Assembly: GCA_900554315.1 (NCBI GenBank)
Contig: USGP01000001.1
Coordinates: 62,001-126,000, forward strand
Length of the DNA: 64,000 nucleotides
Direction: 5' to 3'
Source: an uncultured Mycoplasmatota bacterium
GTDB taxonomy: Bacteria; Bacillota_I; Bacilli_A; RF39; UBA660
The notes below the pieces were generated by a model. That model did no database searches. It had not been told where the DNA came from and saw only the letters and a list, made by a program, of their open reading frames with translations. This document shows positions 9,011 to 17,865 of the stretch, in pieces (the stretch's first letter is position 1; each line of letters starts with the position of its first letter). The translations under genes and the position numbers were made by a program.

Positions 9011-11332
9011 ATGGATTATAGTAAAATTCCAGGAAGAAAAATTGAATTAATAGGTGAAATTAAAAATAATGAAAAACCAACAATAAGTATTATTACACCA
9101 TTTTATAATGGTGGAAAAACTTTACAGGAGACAGCTAACACTGTTTTTAATCAAACGTATCCATATTTTGAGTGGATTATTGTTGATGATGGATCAAAAG
9201 ATGAAGAATCATTAAAAGAGTTAGATAGAGTAGCAAAACAAGATAAAAGAATAAAGGTATTCCATAAAGAAAATGGAGGACCATCAATTGCTAGAGATTA
9301 TGGAGTAGAAAAATCTAGTGAAGAAACAAAATATATTTTCTTCTTAGATTGTGATGACCTTTTAGATAAAACAATGTTAGAAGTTCTATATTGGACATTA
9401 GAAACTCATCCAGAAGGTTCATTTGCCTATACTACTATGGTAAACTTTGGAGATAGGGAATTTTTATGGGAAAAATATCTAACCGTTGATGATGAGAAAG
9501 AAGAAAACCTTATTTGTATTAGTAGTTTAGTTAGAAAAGATGACTTCAATGAAGTTGGTGGCTTTGGAATTAAAGAAAAAGCAATGTATGAAGATTGGAA
9601 TCTTTGGTTAAAATTAATTGAAAAAGGAAAGATTCCAGTTAGGGTAAATGCACCTCTATTTTGGTATAGAACAAGTAATTCTGGTGAATTATCTAGAGCA
9701 AGAACCAATCATGAAAATGCAATGAAATATGTAAATGAAACAGCTAGTAAGATTACAAAAGATGTAGATATAATCCAATTTCCTAGAGAAGGAAAAAGAT
9801 TTGATGTCGTAAAAGATCATCCAGATATGGTATTGCCAAATTATAAAAGAAAAAAGAAAATTAATATATTATTTATAGTCCCTTGGACAGTAACAGGTGG
9901 AGCTGACTTCTTTAATATAGATTTAATTAAAAGATTAGACAAAGACAAATATGATGTAACATTATTAATGACTACACCAAATGAAAATCCTATTAGACAA
10001 CAATATGAAGAAATTTGTTCAACAGTATATGATATGTCAACTTTCTTAGAGAGAAGTGACTATATTAAATTTGCAGAGTATATTATGGAATCAAGAAATA
10101 TAGATTTAGTTTTTGTAACAAATACTCCATATGGTTATTATATGGTTCCATATTTAAAGAGAAAATATCCAAAAGTTCCATTTATTGATTATATTCATTC
10201 AGTAGATTTAAGAGACCCACGCGAAAGTTTTGGTAGATGTACGATGGATGTAAATGAATATTTAACACATACATATTGCTGTAATAACTTTACAAAAAAA
10301 CAACTTATGGAAAGATATCATAAAGAAAAAATTGATACAATTTATATTGGAACAGATTCTAATAAATTTGATCCAGAAAAATATGATAAAAAAGAAATGC
10401 GTGAAAAATATCATATTCCACAAGATAAAACTGTAATTTCTTTTATTGCGAGATTATCAGATGAAAAACGCCCTGAAATGTTTGTAGAAATAGGAAAGAG
10501 ACTAGTTGCTAACAATCCAAATTTATTCTTTGTAATAGCTGGAGATGGTTTCTTAGCTAATCCAGTAAGTAGTATAATTGATGATAACTTTATTATGCTT
10601 GGAATGGTAAAAAATACAGAAGAAATTTATGCTTTAAGCGATATGACTCTAAATTGTTCTTCACTAGAAGGATTAGCTTTAACTTCATATGAATCTTTAT
10701 CAATGGGGGTACCAGTAGTATCAACGGATGTTGGTGGACAAACAGAATTAATAGATGAAAAAGTAGGCGGAATTGTTCACTATAATAAGGATGCTACTCC
10801 AGAACAATATGAAGAAGAGATTAATAACTACGTAAAAGAAACAGAAAGAGTAATTGATAATTTAGATAAGATAAAGAAAAATTGTCGTCAAAGAATACTT
10901 GATGGATTCACTCTTGATTTAATGGCCAAAAAGTTTGATAAAATTTTCACAGAAGCTATTGAGAAAGAAAATAAAAATAAAATGACGTTCCCAGTTAATG
11001 ATTATATGGAATACAATCTTCTAACAGAAAGTATTTATATTGACTATTTCTTTACTGTTAAAAATTATCTTGAATCAAAATTTGATCTTTACTATGATCC
11101 GGATAGACCTCCAAGAAAAAAAGGAAGAGTATATTATTTAAAACGCCGTTTATCAAAAGTATTAATTAGAGCACACGCTAAGCAAGAAGCATTAAAAATT
11201 TTAAATGCCTTACGTTGCTTATATAAAGTATTTTACAATTTTGCATATTTTATTAAATTTTTTATTATGTCAATACCAGCTTTCTTCGTATTATTATATA
11301 AACTATTAATGAGAAATAGAAATAAAGGTTAA
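9011..11332 (+). CDS. Two-domain glycosyltransferase: GT2 fused to GT4, with hydrophobic C-terminal tail
   Basis: A 773-residue protein. Residues about 20-250 are a GT2 (GT-A) domain: SIITPFYNGGKTLQET, IVDDGSKD, the DXD-like FLDCDDLLD, and a base region MYEDWNLWLKL. Residues about 280-650 are a GT4 (GT-B) domain: ILFIVPWTVTGGADFF, ISFIARLSDEKRPEM and the EX7E-type motif SLEGLALTSYESLSMGVPVV. The last 50 residues are basic then hydrophobic, consistent with membrane association. Two active sites in one chain suggest it adds two successive sugars or a disaccharide repeat. AAGGTG precedes the ATG, which starts immediately after the upstream stop. Confidence 0.9.
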   Translation: MDYSKIPGRKIELIGEIKNNEKPTISIITPFYNGGKTLQETANTVFNQTYPYFEWIIVDDGSKDEESLKELDRVAKQDKRIKVFHKENGGPSIARDYGVEKSSEETKYIFFLDCDDLLDKTMLEVLYWTLETHPEGSFAYTTMVNFGDREFLWEKYLTVDDEKEENLICISSLVRKDDFNEVGGFGIKEKAMYEDWNLWLKLIEKGKIPVRVNAPLFWYRTSNSGELSRARTNHENAMKYVNETASKITKDVDIIQFPREGKRFDVVKDHPDMVLPNYKRKKKINILFIVPWTVTGGADFFNIDLIKRLDKDKYDVTLLMTTPNENPIRQQYEEICSTVYDMSTFLERSDYIKFAEYIMESRNIDLVFVTNTPYGYYMVPYLKRKYPKVPFIDYIHSVDLRDPRESFGRCTMDVNEYLTHTYCCNNFTKKQLMERYHKEKIDTIYIGTDSNKFDPEKYDKKEMREKYHIPQDKTVISFIARLSDEKRPEMFVEIGKRLVANNPNLFFVIAGDGFLANPVSSIIDDNFIMLGMVKNTEEIYALSDMTLNCSSLEGLALTSYESLSMGVPVVSTDVGGQTELIDEKVGGIVHYNKDATPEQYEEEINNYVKETERVIDNLDKIKKNCRQRILDGFTLDLMAKKFDKIFTEAIEKENKNKMTFPVNDYMEYNLLTESIYIDYFFTVKNYLESKFDLYYDPDRPPRKKGRVYYLKRRLSKVLIRAHAKQEALKILNALRCLYKVFYNFAYFIKFFIMSIPAFFVLLYKLLMRNRNKG

Positions 11333-11355
11333 TTTATATCATAAATTAACCTTTT
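11325..11355 (+). terminator. Rho-independent terminator
   Basis: A 13-bp stem (AAGGTTAATTTAT with complement), 3-base loop and TTTT; it overlaps the stop codon of the GT2-GT4 gene. Confidence 0.8.
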
Positions 11356-11356
11356 A

Positions 11357-11365
11357 TGATATAAT
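11357..11365 (+). promoter_or_regulatory. Extended -10 promoter element of the lysozyme gene
   Basis: TGATATAAT lies 20 bases before the start of the GH25 gene; the -35 region overlaps the upstream terminator and is poor. Confidence 0.45.
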
Positions 11366-11385
11366 CGAAAGGTAGGAGGGTAAAG

Positions 11386-12630
11386 ATGAAAAAGAAGATA
11401 ATATATATATTGTTTTTAATAACCATTTTTTGCCTACCATTTTTAGTAACAAATGCAGAAACTAAGAATGGATGGGTAAAAGAAAACGGTAATACATATT
11501 ATTATGAAGAAGGAGTTAAAGTAACTAGATTTAAAGAAATTGATGGAGATCTATATTTCTTTAGTGGAATAGATGGAACGTTAACACCGGGCTGGAAATA
11601 TGCTTATAGCCAAGCATGGTATCAAGATAAAGAAGGAAAAGTATTAAAAGGTTTACAAGAAATTGATGGAAAAAAATACTTTTTTAATGAGGAAACAGGA
11701 TATCGAGAAAGTGGATTTAAAGAAATTGATGGAGATTTATATTTCTTTAGTGGAATAGATGGAGCGTTAACACCGGGCTGGAAATATGCTTATGGTAAGA
11801 TATGGTATCAAGATGGAAGTGGTATAGTTATACATGGAAACCAAACAATAGAAGGTAGAAATTATGTGTTTGGTGATGATGGGTTCTTAGATGGATTTAA
11901 AAATGTCGGAAATACATTTGTTTATTATAATCCAGACGGAACAATGGCAAAAGGAATTCAAAGAATGGCAGGAAGATATTATCAATTTAATGAATATACT
12001 GGAGCTTTTGAAAAATATGTAAACCAAAGAATTGTAATTGATGTATCTGCTCATCAATATGATATTGATTGGGAAGCTGTTAAAAATAGTGGAATGGTAG
12101 ATGCCGTTATATTACGAGCTGGATATGGTGTCAGTTGGACAGATACTTATTTCCAACGTAATGTACAAGAATTAAATAGATTAGGAATTCCATATTCTGT
12201 ATATTTATTTAGTTATGCAGAGAATGCTAATGAAGCAAGTATGGAAGCAGACAATTTAATTAACATTATTAAAAATAATGGAGCTCAAATAGCTTCAAAT
12301 ATCTTCTCAATTTACTATGACTTAGAAGATTGGACAATTTCCTCTACTGGAGAAAGCGATGATGAAATTAGTCCACAAACATATCAAGAAATGTTTAATA
12401 GTTTTTCAAGTAAAGTAGAAGCTGCTATTGGAGCAGACGTTAAAATTTATGCTTCTAAAAAATTTATTGAAGATAGATTTCCGACTTCACTAAGGCCAGA
12501 AGTAGGATGGGTTGCTCAATGGGGACCACAACTTACTTATGAAGGCACATATGAAGGCTGGCAATATACAAGTAGTGGCAGTGTTCCAGGAATCAACGGA
12601 CGAGTAGACATGAGTATATTTTATTATTAA
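11386..12630 (+). CDS. Secreted GH25 lysozyme (N-acetylmuramidase) with N-terminal wall-binding repeats
   Basis: A 414-residue exported protein. Residues 1-25 are a signal peptide (lysines, hydrophobic core, VTNA end). Residues about 27-205 contain aromatic and Gly-rich cell-wall/choline-binding-type repeats (GWKYAYSQAWYQDKEG, EIDGKKYFFNEETG). From about 215 comes a GH25 muramidase domain: IVIDVSAHQYDIDW with the conserved Asp, and YYDLEDW with the DxE pair carrying the catalytic Glu, ending in the typical W-Q-Y and DMSIFYY elements. It should cleave peptidoglycan outside the cell. Two repeat units are nearly identical at DNA level (see repeat). It has its own promoter and terminator and follows the glycan cluster. 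Confidence 0.92.
   Translation: MKKKIIYILFLITIFCLPFLVTNAETKNGWVKENGNTYYYEEGVKVTRFKEIDGDLYFFSGIDGTLTPGWKYAYSQAWYQDKEGKVLKGLQEIDGKKYFFNEETGYRESGFKEIDGDLYFFSGIDGALTPGWKYAYGKIWYQDGSGIVIHGNQTIEGRNYVFGDDGFLDGFKNVGNTFVYYNPDGTMAKGIQRMAGRYYQFNEYTGAFEKYVNQRIVIDVSAHQYDIDWEAVKNSGMVDAVILRAGYGVSWTDTYFQRNVQELNRLGIPYSVYLFSYAENANEASMEADNLINIIKNNGAQIASNIFSIYYDLEDWTISSTGESDDEISPQTYQEMFNSFSSKVEAAIGADVKIYASKKFIEDRFPTSLRPEVGWVAQWGPQLTYEGTYEGWQYTSSGSVPGINGRVDMSIFYY
11528..11607 (+). repeat. Near-identical 80-bp intragenic repeat, copy 1
   Basis: Copy 2 is at 11714-11793, 186 bases (62 codons) downstream; I count two base differences in 80. It encodes FKEIDGDLYFFSGIDGxLTP and following residues of the wall-binding repeats. 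Confidence 0.85.
11714..11793 (+). repeat. Near-identical 80-bp intragenic repeat, copy 2
   Basis: Partner of 11528-11607; same frame, same encoded segment except Thr to Ala. Confidence 0.85.
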
Positions 12631-12640
12631 AAAAAAAGAA

Positions 12641-12666
12641 CTTCTCAAAAGTGAGAAGCCTTTTTA
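12641..12666. terminator. Bidirectional terminator between convergent genes
   Basis: CTTCTCA and TGAGAAG form a stem with A-run on the left and T-run on the right, so it serves both the lysozyme gene and the minus-strand sulfatase-fold gene. Confidence 0.75.
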
Positions 12667-14262
12667 TTTACATTTTCCTAAGTTTATACAAGAGTCATAG
12701 TAAGTGGATTTTTTCTGTAATTCCTGATCAATATAATCATTACCATATTTTTCACTTAATGTTTGTTTATTACTAAATAAATTAGTACCAAGACCTAATC
12801 GATTACCTTCTATTTTTACTCCTAAAGAAGCAAGCGTAGTAGGGTAATAATCAAAAGTAGTAAAATCTCTATTTTTATTATTATCTGTATCAACAGCAGA
12901 ATTTAAATAAACATTATAAACTCGACGTTCATATCCGCCTGGTAAGTTATCAAATGAAGTAGTATTCATACTAAGATGATCACCAGCTAAAATAACAGTC
13001 GTATTATCATAAAAATCTTGATCTTGAATCCATTCAATAAATTCACCAAGTTGCATATCAGAACAGTAAATAGCATTTAAATAAGGATTGCTTGAATAAT
13101 TAGGACAGAAATCACTTTCATATCCCTCTGGCATATGAGTATCAACAGTAAGCATGGTAAAATTAAATGGTTCATCACCATCAGCCACGTTTTCGAGCTC
13201 TTGTTTTGCATATTCATATAAATATTCGTCTTCATATCCCCAGAAAACATAATAATCATCAGGGATAATTCCATCTTCTCTAGCAGTATACAAATCAAAT
13301 ACTTGATAATCACCGTGACCTTCATAATACGTTCTTCTACCACCAAAAGACAAATCAGATCCAACCATGATAGATTGATGATATCCTTCATCTGCCAATA
13401 TGTCACCAATAGTCGTAGCACCATTTACAAGACCATTTTCATAATTTGCTTCTTGATTGGCATCAGCAGCAATAAAAGGAGTTTTTATTGGAATACCAGC
13501 AGTAGCAGCAACCATTCCTCCCATAGTCCAAGTAGCACCAAAAGGCATATGAGCTCCACCAACGTTATCTGTATTAGAAAAGTTAATATTATCTTCTGCT
13601 AACTCTGTAAGATTAGGAATATAATTATAAGGATATCCACCACCATGTCTATAATCAGTATAAGTAGACTCCATAGACTCTAAATAAATATAAATCAGAT
13701 TTCTCTTTTTCTTAGGGAATTCCAACTTTACATCCTTAGGATTCACATATTCTTTTTCAAAAAAATTAGAAGTTTTAGTATTTGCTTCAATATAGTCCTC
13801 AATATATAATTTATCCATAGCATAAACAATAGAATCAGATAAATTAAATAAAGGAATACAAAAAGCAATTAAAAATATGATAACTGCAATATTAAACTTA
13901 ATATTGAAAGTCTTCTTAAATAAACGAATTTGTAATTGAATTTTACTATTTCTAAATAACACTTTATAAATAATATAAATAACAATAAAAATACCTAATG
14001 CAATCAAAGTTGTTTGTAGTGGAGGATAAATGTTAGACTGAAAAAAGTCTTCTAAAATATCCTTACTAGCAGTAGTAACAGAAGTACCTAAGGTATATAA
14101 AATTTCATCAAATGATGTAAAACTATAATTTTCAACAGCCCAATCAGTACCTAGACGTAAAGCCATAGATAAAAAGATAGCTAAGAAAAATAGTATAACA
14201 AAAAGAAGACTAATGCTTCCTTTTATAATTTTCGCTAAAATTTTTAGTATCTTTTTTAGCAT
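12664..14262 (-). CDS. LtaS/MdoB-like phosphoglycerol transferase (alkaline-phosphatase/sulfatase fold)
   Basis: A 532-residue membrane enzyme. The N-terminal third has four hydrophobic segments; the rest is an extracytoplasmic sulfatase-fold domain. Recognisable motifs are NLIYIYLESMESTYTD (metal ligand and candidate nucleophile Thr), GAHMPFGATWTMGGMVAATAG, VDTHMPEGY and LAGDHLSM (metal-binding Asp/His). These match COG1368 phosphoglycerol transferases, which build or attach glycerol-phosphate units to teichoic acids or glycans. The ESMES context is closer to MdoB/OpgB-type than to classic LtaS. The start overlaps the preceding small gene by 53 bases; AAAGGAACG lies upstream. Which polymer it modifies is not shown. 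Confidence 0.85.
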   Translation of the reverse strand: MLKKILKILAKIIKGSISLLFVILFFLAIFLSMALRLGTDWAVENYSFTSFDEILYTLGTSVTTASKDILEDFFQSNIYPPLQTTLIALGIFIVIYIIYKVLFRNSKIQLQIRLFKKTFNIKFNIAVIIFLIAFCIPLFNLSDSIVYAMDKLYIEDYIEANTKTSNFFEKEYVNPKDVKLEFPKKKRNLIYIYLESMESTYTDYRHGGGYPYNYIPNLTELAEDNINFSNTDNVGGAHMPFGATWTMGGMVAATAGIPIKTPFIAADANQEANYENGLVNGATTIGDILADEGYHQSIMVGSDLSFGGRRTYYEGHGDYQVFDLYTAREDGIIPDDYYVFWGYEDEYLYEYAKQELENVADGDEPFNFTMLTVDTHMPEGYESDFCPNYSSNPYLNAIYCSDMQLGEFIEWIQDQDFYDNTTVILAGDHLSMNTTSFDNLPGGYERRVYNVYLNSAVDTDNNKNRDFTTFDYYPTTLASLGVKIEGNRLGLGTNLFSNKQTLSEKYGNDYIDQELQKKSTYYDSCINLGKCK

Positions 14263-14581
14263 TTTTATTACGTTCCTTTACTAAAATATTAATCTGTACT
14301 ACTTTAGAAATAATATAAACCAAACATGGCAATGCAATGGCAATAATTAAACTCAACCATGTATACTCCATAGTAAATTGAAATGTAAAAATAGAAGTAT
14401 CATACCAAGGAGTATTAGATGTACTAGTAAAATGAACAATTACATTCATAATAGCAGCAATCATAAAAGTATAACTTAAATATGGTATTACTAATTCACT
14501 AAGAGTTCTTTTTTCTTTTCTTAATTTTTCACTTACCAAAATAGAAAAACTAGCGGGTAAGAACAAACATAAATATAACAT
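14210..14581 (-). CDS. Small three-helix membrane protein upstream of the phosphoglycerol transferase
   Basis: A 123-residue protein with three hydrophobic segments (about residues 1-16, 32-50, 70-92) and a very basic C-terminal tail (VKERNKNAKKDTKNFSENYKRKH). A strong AGGAAGGTG ribosome site and a TTGATT-17-TATAAT promoter lie upstream, so it is the first gene of this minus-strand operon. Its 3' end overlaps the transferase by 53 bases in another frame, implying translational coupling and a partner role. I do not recognise a named family. Confidence 0.65.
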   Translation of the reverse strand: MLYLCLFLPASFSILVSEKLRKEKRTLSELVIPYLSYTFMIAAIMNVIVHFTSTSNTPWYDTSIFTFQFTMEYTWLSLIIAIALPCLVYIISKVVQINILVKERNKNAKKDTKNFSENYKRKH

Positions 14582-14632
14582 ACTACACCTTCCTTATTTA
14601 ATGCCTTATACATAATAAATAAAAGCACTAAA

Positions 14633-14661
14633 ATTATATCAAATATAGCATAAAAAATCAA
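14633..14661 (-). promoter_or_regulatory. Sigma-A promoter (minus strand) with extended -10
   Basis: Read on the minus strand: TTGATT, 17 bases, TATAAT with TGA before it, about 50 bases upstream of the small membrane protein gene. Confidence 0.7.
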
Positions 14662-14726
14662 TGAAAACTGTATGAAATTAATAATATATCAGAAAATATA
14701 ATAAAATGTACTAATATAAAAGATTA

Positions 14727-14735
14727 TGTTATAAT
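14727..14735 (+). promoter_or_regulatory. Extended -10 promoter element (lipid kinase operon)
   Basis: TGTTATAAT lies 23 bases before the lipid kinase start, divergent to the minus-strand promoter at 14633-14661. Confidence 0.55.
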
Positions 14736-14758
14736 ATACCTATCAAGGAGCGAATGCT

Positions 14759-15679
14759 ATGAAAAAATGTATCATTATAATGAATCCGGAAAGTGGAAAA
14801 GTAAAAAGTTTATCTAGTAAAAAAGAGTTTTATGATGTATTAAGAAAACATGGTTATGATGCAGAAATTAGATATACAACAGGTCCTAAAGATGCTATTA
14901 GAATTGTAGAAGAATTAGAAGATGATGTAGACTTAGTAATTAGTGCTGGCGGAGATGGAACCTTAAATGAAGTAGTAACAGGAGATATTCATAGAGATAA
15001 AAGACTAGTATTAGCTAATCTTCCAATGGGAACAACAAATGATGTTGCGAATATGTATGGATATACAAAAGATTATAAAAAGAACTTAGAATTATTATTG
15101 AACGGAGTTAGAAAAAAAGTAGATGTTTGTTATATTGATGAAACTCCATTTGTCTATGTAGCATGTTTAGGAGATTATATTGATATGGCATATAATACAC
15201 CGAGAGACTTAAAGAAAAAATACGGAAAAATTGCCTATATATTATATGGACTAAGACAATTAAGAAATAGTATTCATCGTTATCATGTAAAATATTCTGT
15301 CGATGGAGTAGAACATGAAGGGGAGTATTCCTTCTTCTTTATTACCAACTCTTCTCGTGTAGCAGGGGTAGACGATATTTATTATGATGTAAAAATGGAT
15401 GATAATATGTTTGAAGTAGCTTTAGCCAATCCCAAAACCAAACCCGATATTTTAAGAATGTTAGTTCAAGTAACGATGAAAGATGTAAAAGAAGTACCAG
15501 GTATTACATATTACCAAACAAGTGATTTTGAAATAGAATTTTTAGATAAACCAAAAACATCTTGGTGTATTGATGGAGAAGAATACCAATCATCTGGACC
15601 AAAATTTACATTTAAAGTAGATCAAAAAGTAAAAATGTTAATTCCTAAAACAAATGCCAAAAAACTTTTTGATGAGTAG
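14759..15679 (+). CDS. Diacylglycerol/lipid kinase of the DgkB/YegS family
   Basis: A 306-residue enzyme starting CIIIMNPESGKVKS and carrying the catalytic-domain motif ISAGGDGTLNEVV of the DAGK_cat family. Later motifs LPMGTTNDVANMYGY and the C-terminal IDGEEY are typical of the second domain. It phosphorylates diacylglycerol or a related lipid; in Gram-positives this recycles the diacylglycerol released by lipoteichoic acid synthesis, which fits the divergent phosphoglycerol transferase next door. AAGGAG precedes the ATG. It ends with TAG eight bases before the next gene. Confidence 0.92.
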   Translation: MKKCIIIMNPESGKVKSLSSKKEFYDVLRKHGYDAEIRYTTGPKDAIRIVEELEDDVDLVISAGGDGTLNEVVTGDIHRDKRLVLANLPMGTTNDVANMYGYTKDYKKNLELLLNGVRKKVDVCYIDETPFVYVACLGDYIDMAYNTPRDLKKKYGKIAYILYGLRQLRNSIHRYHVKYSVDGVEHEGEYSFFFITNSSRVAGVDDIYYDVKMDDNMFEVALANPKTKPDILRMLVQVTMKDVKEVPGITYYQTSDFEIEFLDKPKTSWCIDGEEYQSSGPKFTFKVDQKVKMLIPKTNAKKLFDE

Positions 15680-15687
15680 GAGTACAA

Positions 15688-16506
15688 ATGAAGAAAAAAG
15701 AAGAAAAAAGAAAAGATCCAAAAAGAAAAGAAAAAAGACAATTAAAAATTAATATAATTGTATATTTAGTATTAAGATTTTTTGTCATTGTCTGTATGGT
15801 AGAGCAAGCATTAAAAGGAAACTGGCATAGTGTTGCTCTATGTTTTTTGACATTAATTTTATTTACATTACCAACAGTTGCTTCTAGAACTTTTAAAGTA
15901 AAATTGCCAGCAACTTTAGAAATTATTGTATACTTATTTATTTTCGCAGCTGAAATTTTAGGAGAAATTCAAAACTTTTACGGAATATTTAAACACTGGG
16001 ATACCATGCTCCATACATTGAATGGCTTTCTTTCTGCAGCAATTGGTTTTTCATTAATTGATATTTTAAACAGAACAGAACGCTTTCACATTACCTTATC
16101 TCCAGCCTTTGTAGCCCTAGTTGCTTTTTGTTTTTCTATGACGATAGGAGTATTATGGGAGTTTTGTGAATTTACAGCAGATCGTTATTTTAATTTAGAT
16201 ATGCAAAAAGATAGAATTGTCGAAAAAATATCATCGGTTCAATTAAACGAAGAAAATAAAAATGATCCAGTTATCATTGATAATATAGATAAAACAGAAA
16301 TATATAGTGATAATAATCAAAAAATGACTACAATTGAAGGTGGATATTTAGATATTGGAATTATTGATACAATGAAAGATTTAATAGTTAATTTCATTGG
16401 AGCAATTGTATTTTCTATATTAGGATTTTTATATATCAAAGACCGTGATGAATATAAATTTATTGAACGTTTTTTACCATCTTTAAAAAAATTTCAAGAA
16501 GAATAA
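15688..16506 (+). CDS. Multi-pass membrane protein, YjdF/DUF2238-like
   Basis: A 272-residue protein. The first 20 residues are strongly basic, followed by about six hydrophobic segments and a polar loop at about 172-225. HWDTMLHTLNGFLSAAIGF and GVLWEFCEFTADRYF resemble the H-x-x-D/H and W-E-x-x-E patterns of the YjdF-like (DUF2238) membrane family, whose function is not known. It is co-transcribed with the lipid kinase. Assignment is from motif memory, so moderate. Confidence 0.55.
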   Translation: MKKKEEKRKDPKRKEKRQLKINIIVYLVLRFFVIVCMVEQALKGNWHSVALCFLTLILFTLPTVASRTFKVKLPATLEIIVYLFIFAAEILGEIQNFYGIFKHWDTMLHTLNGFLSAAIGFSLIDILNRTERFHITLSPAFVALVAFCFSMTIGVLWEFCEFTADRYFNLDMQKDRIVEKISSVQLNEENKNDPVIIDNIDKTEIYSDNNQKMTTIEGGYLDIGIIDTMKDLIVNFIGAIVFSILGFLYIKDRDEYKFIERFLPSLKKFQEE

Positions 16507-16525
16507 CCGAAAGGTTATTTTTTTT
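16502..16525 (+). terminator. Rho-independent terminator with GAAA loop
   Basis: AATAACC-GAAA-GGTTATT followed by a long T-run, overlapping the stop codon. Confidence 0.85.
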
Positions 16526-16572
16526 AAGGAAAACTCCTGCTTTTATCGAATGATATAGTAGGAGGTGAGAGT

Positions 16573-17403
16573 ATTCAAAAGTTTTATACATGTCGTTATG
16601 ACAGAGCTTTTAAAGAAGTCTTTATGAATGAAAATAATAAAGACTTATTGATTTATTTATTAGAAGGAATATTAAAGGTAAAAATATCGCAGGTAGAATA
16701 TCTAAATTTAGAACAAAATGTAGGTAATGTTTATGTCAAAAGAAAACACTTTGATTTGTTCTTAAAAACAGATATTGGAAATATTCAAGTAGAAGTAAAT
16801 GCATCTAACTTAAATTATGTAAAGCCAAGAAACATGTCTTATTTGTGTGCTATTTATTCTCATCATGTATTAAAAGGACAAAACTATGATCAAGAAACGA
16901 AAATAATACAGATTAATTTTAGTTATGGCTTAAAAGATAGTGAAGATATGAGAATATATTATGTACAAGATAAGAGTCAGAAGAAGTATGTGGAAAACTT
17001 TACCATTTATGAAATCAATATGGAAAAATATATAAACTACTGGTATACTAAAGACAAAGAAAAGATAGAAGAAAATAAAGAAATCATAATGTTAGATTTA
17101 GAGCCAGAAGAATTAAAACTTCTATCCCAAAAAGATAGGATGGTGAAAAAATACATGAGTGAAATAGAAAAGATAAATAGCGATCCAGATTTTTTCGAAT
17201 ACATGAGTGCCGAAGAAGATAATAGAAAGATAGAAAATTCTATTCGAAAAGAGATGACAGAAAAAGGATTAAAAGAAGGTAAAGAGCAAAGTCAAAAAGA
17301 AATTATAATAACTATGTTTAAGCAAGGCTTAGATATAGAAACAATACAAAAATATACCAATATAAATCGTGATTTTATTTTAAATTGTATCAATAAAAAA
17401 TAA
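16573..17403 (+). CDS. Rpn/PD-(D/E)XK nuclease family protein, apparent ATT start
   Basis: A 276-residue protein of the recombination-promoting nuclease / PDDEXK_2 transposase-like family. The N-terminus reads FYTCRYDRAFKEVFMNENN, the usual conserved start, followed by the catalytic-type segment DLFLKTDIGNIQVEVNAS (D..ExN in place of E-x-K/Q) and the long MSYLCAIYSHHV region. The C-terminus has the charged Rpn tail (KEMTEKGLKEGKEQSQKE). The first ATG (16624) would cut off the conserved YDRAF motif. A near-perfect AGGAGGTGA ends five bases before an in-frame ATT at 16573 and no ATG/GTG/TTG lies in that position, so ATT is the likely initiator. No IS ends flank it. Confidence 0.75.
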   Translation: MQKFYTCRYDRAFKEVFMNENNKDLLIYLLEGILKVKISQVEYLNLEQNVGNVYVKRKHFDLFLKTDIGNIQVEVNASNLNYVKPRNMSYLCAIYSHHVLKGQNYDQETKIIQINFSYGLKDSEDMRIYYVQDKSQKKYVENFTIYEINMEKYINYWYTKDKEKIEENKEIIMLDLEPEELKLLSQKDRMVKKYMSEIEKINSDPDFFEYMSAEEDNRKIENSIRKEMTEKGLKEGKEQSQKEIIITMFKQGLDIETIQKYTNINRDFILNCINKK

Positions 17404-17427
17404 AGCAAATGATGCTTTATTTTTTTT
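17400..17427 (+). terminator. Rho-independent terminator
   Basis: AATAAAGCA and TGCTTTATT-type stem with a 5-base loop, then eight T. Confidence 0.8.
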
Positions 17428-17519
17428 GTAAAGAATGTCGATGAAAACTTTTGACATCATTTGTCGAATCACTAGAAAGTATCTATAAAAAGTCTTATAT
17501 TGATACCAGAGGTGATATC

Positions 17520-17855
17520 ATGCTAGATATTGATCAACAAATTACAAGAGGAATAACATTTATTAGATTGGAGGGAGAACTGACTACCACAAATTATTAT
17601 CGATTTGCTGAAGAAGTTAATTATCTACTATATAGTCAAGGAATGTTGGCATATGTGTTTAACTTAGAAAATATAAAAAAGTTAGATAATAACTTACTAG
17701 GCAGTTTACAAAATAAATTGACAGAAATTTTTTTAAAATGTGGAACTGTAGCGTTTTGTGGTCTATCAGAAAAAGTAAAAAAGAAAATAGGGAAAAGAGA
17801 TGCACTTTATTTTATAAAAGAGGAAAGAGAAGTATTTCAATATATCAATATATAA
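17520..17855 (+). CDS. STAS-domain protein, SpoIIAA-like but without the phosphorylatable serine motif
   Basis: A 111-residue protein of anti-sigma-factor-antagonist size and fold, starting LDIDQQITRGITFIRLEGEL as SpoIIAA does. In SpoIIAA the DSSG-type motif carries the Ser phosphorylated by SpoIIAB; here the aligned stretch reads NLENIKKLDNNLLGSL, with Asn residues where Ser would be. AGAGGTGAT is well placed for ATG 17520; the frame stays open further upstream but without a good site. The next gene is a forespore-type sigma factor, and no SpoIIAB gene lies between them, so it may regulate the sigma factor in an altered way or be a relic. Confidence 0.75.
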   Translation: MLDIDQQITRGITFIRLEGELTTTNYYRFAEEVNYLLYSQGMLAYVFNLENIKKLDNNLLGSLQNKLTEIFLKCGTVAFCGLSEKVKKKIGKRDALYFIKEEREVFQYINI

Positions 17856-17865
17856 AGGAGAGAAC

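Noticed and set aside
13077..13602. Additional frames over the phosphoglycerol transferase
   Set aside because: Both strands' frames here overlap a gene with clear family motifs and have no supporting sites.
16551..16559. TGATATAGT as promoter of the Rpn gene
   Set aside because: Same problem: the ribosome site directly follows, so transcription would begin inside or after it.
16573..17403. Insertion sequence
   Set aside because: Rpn-type proteins are called transposase-like, but I see no inverted ends or target duplication around this gene.
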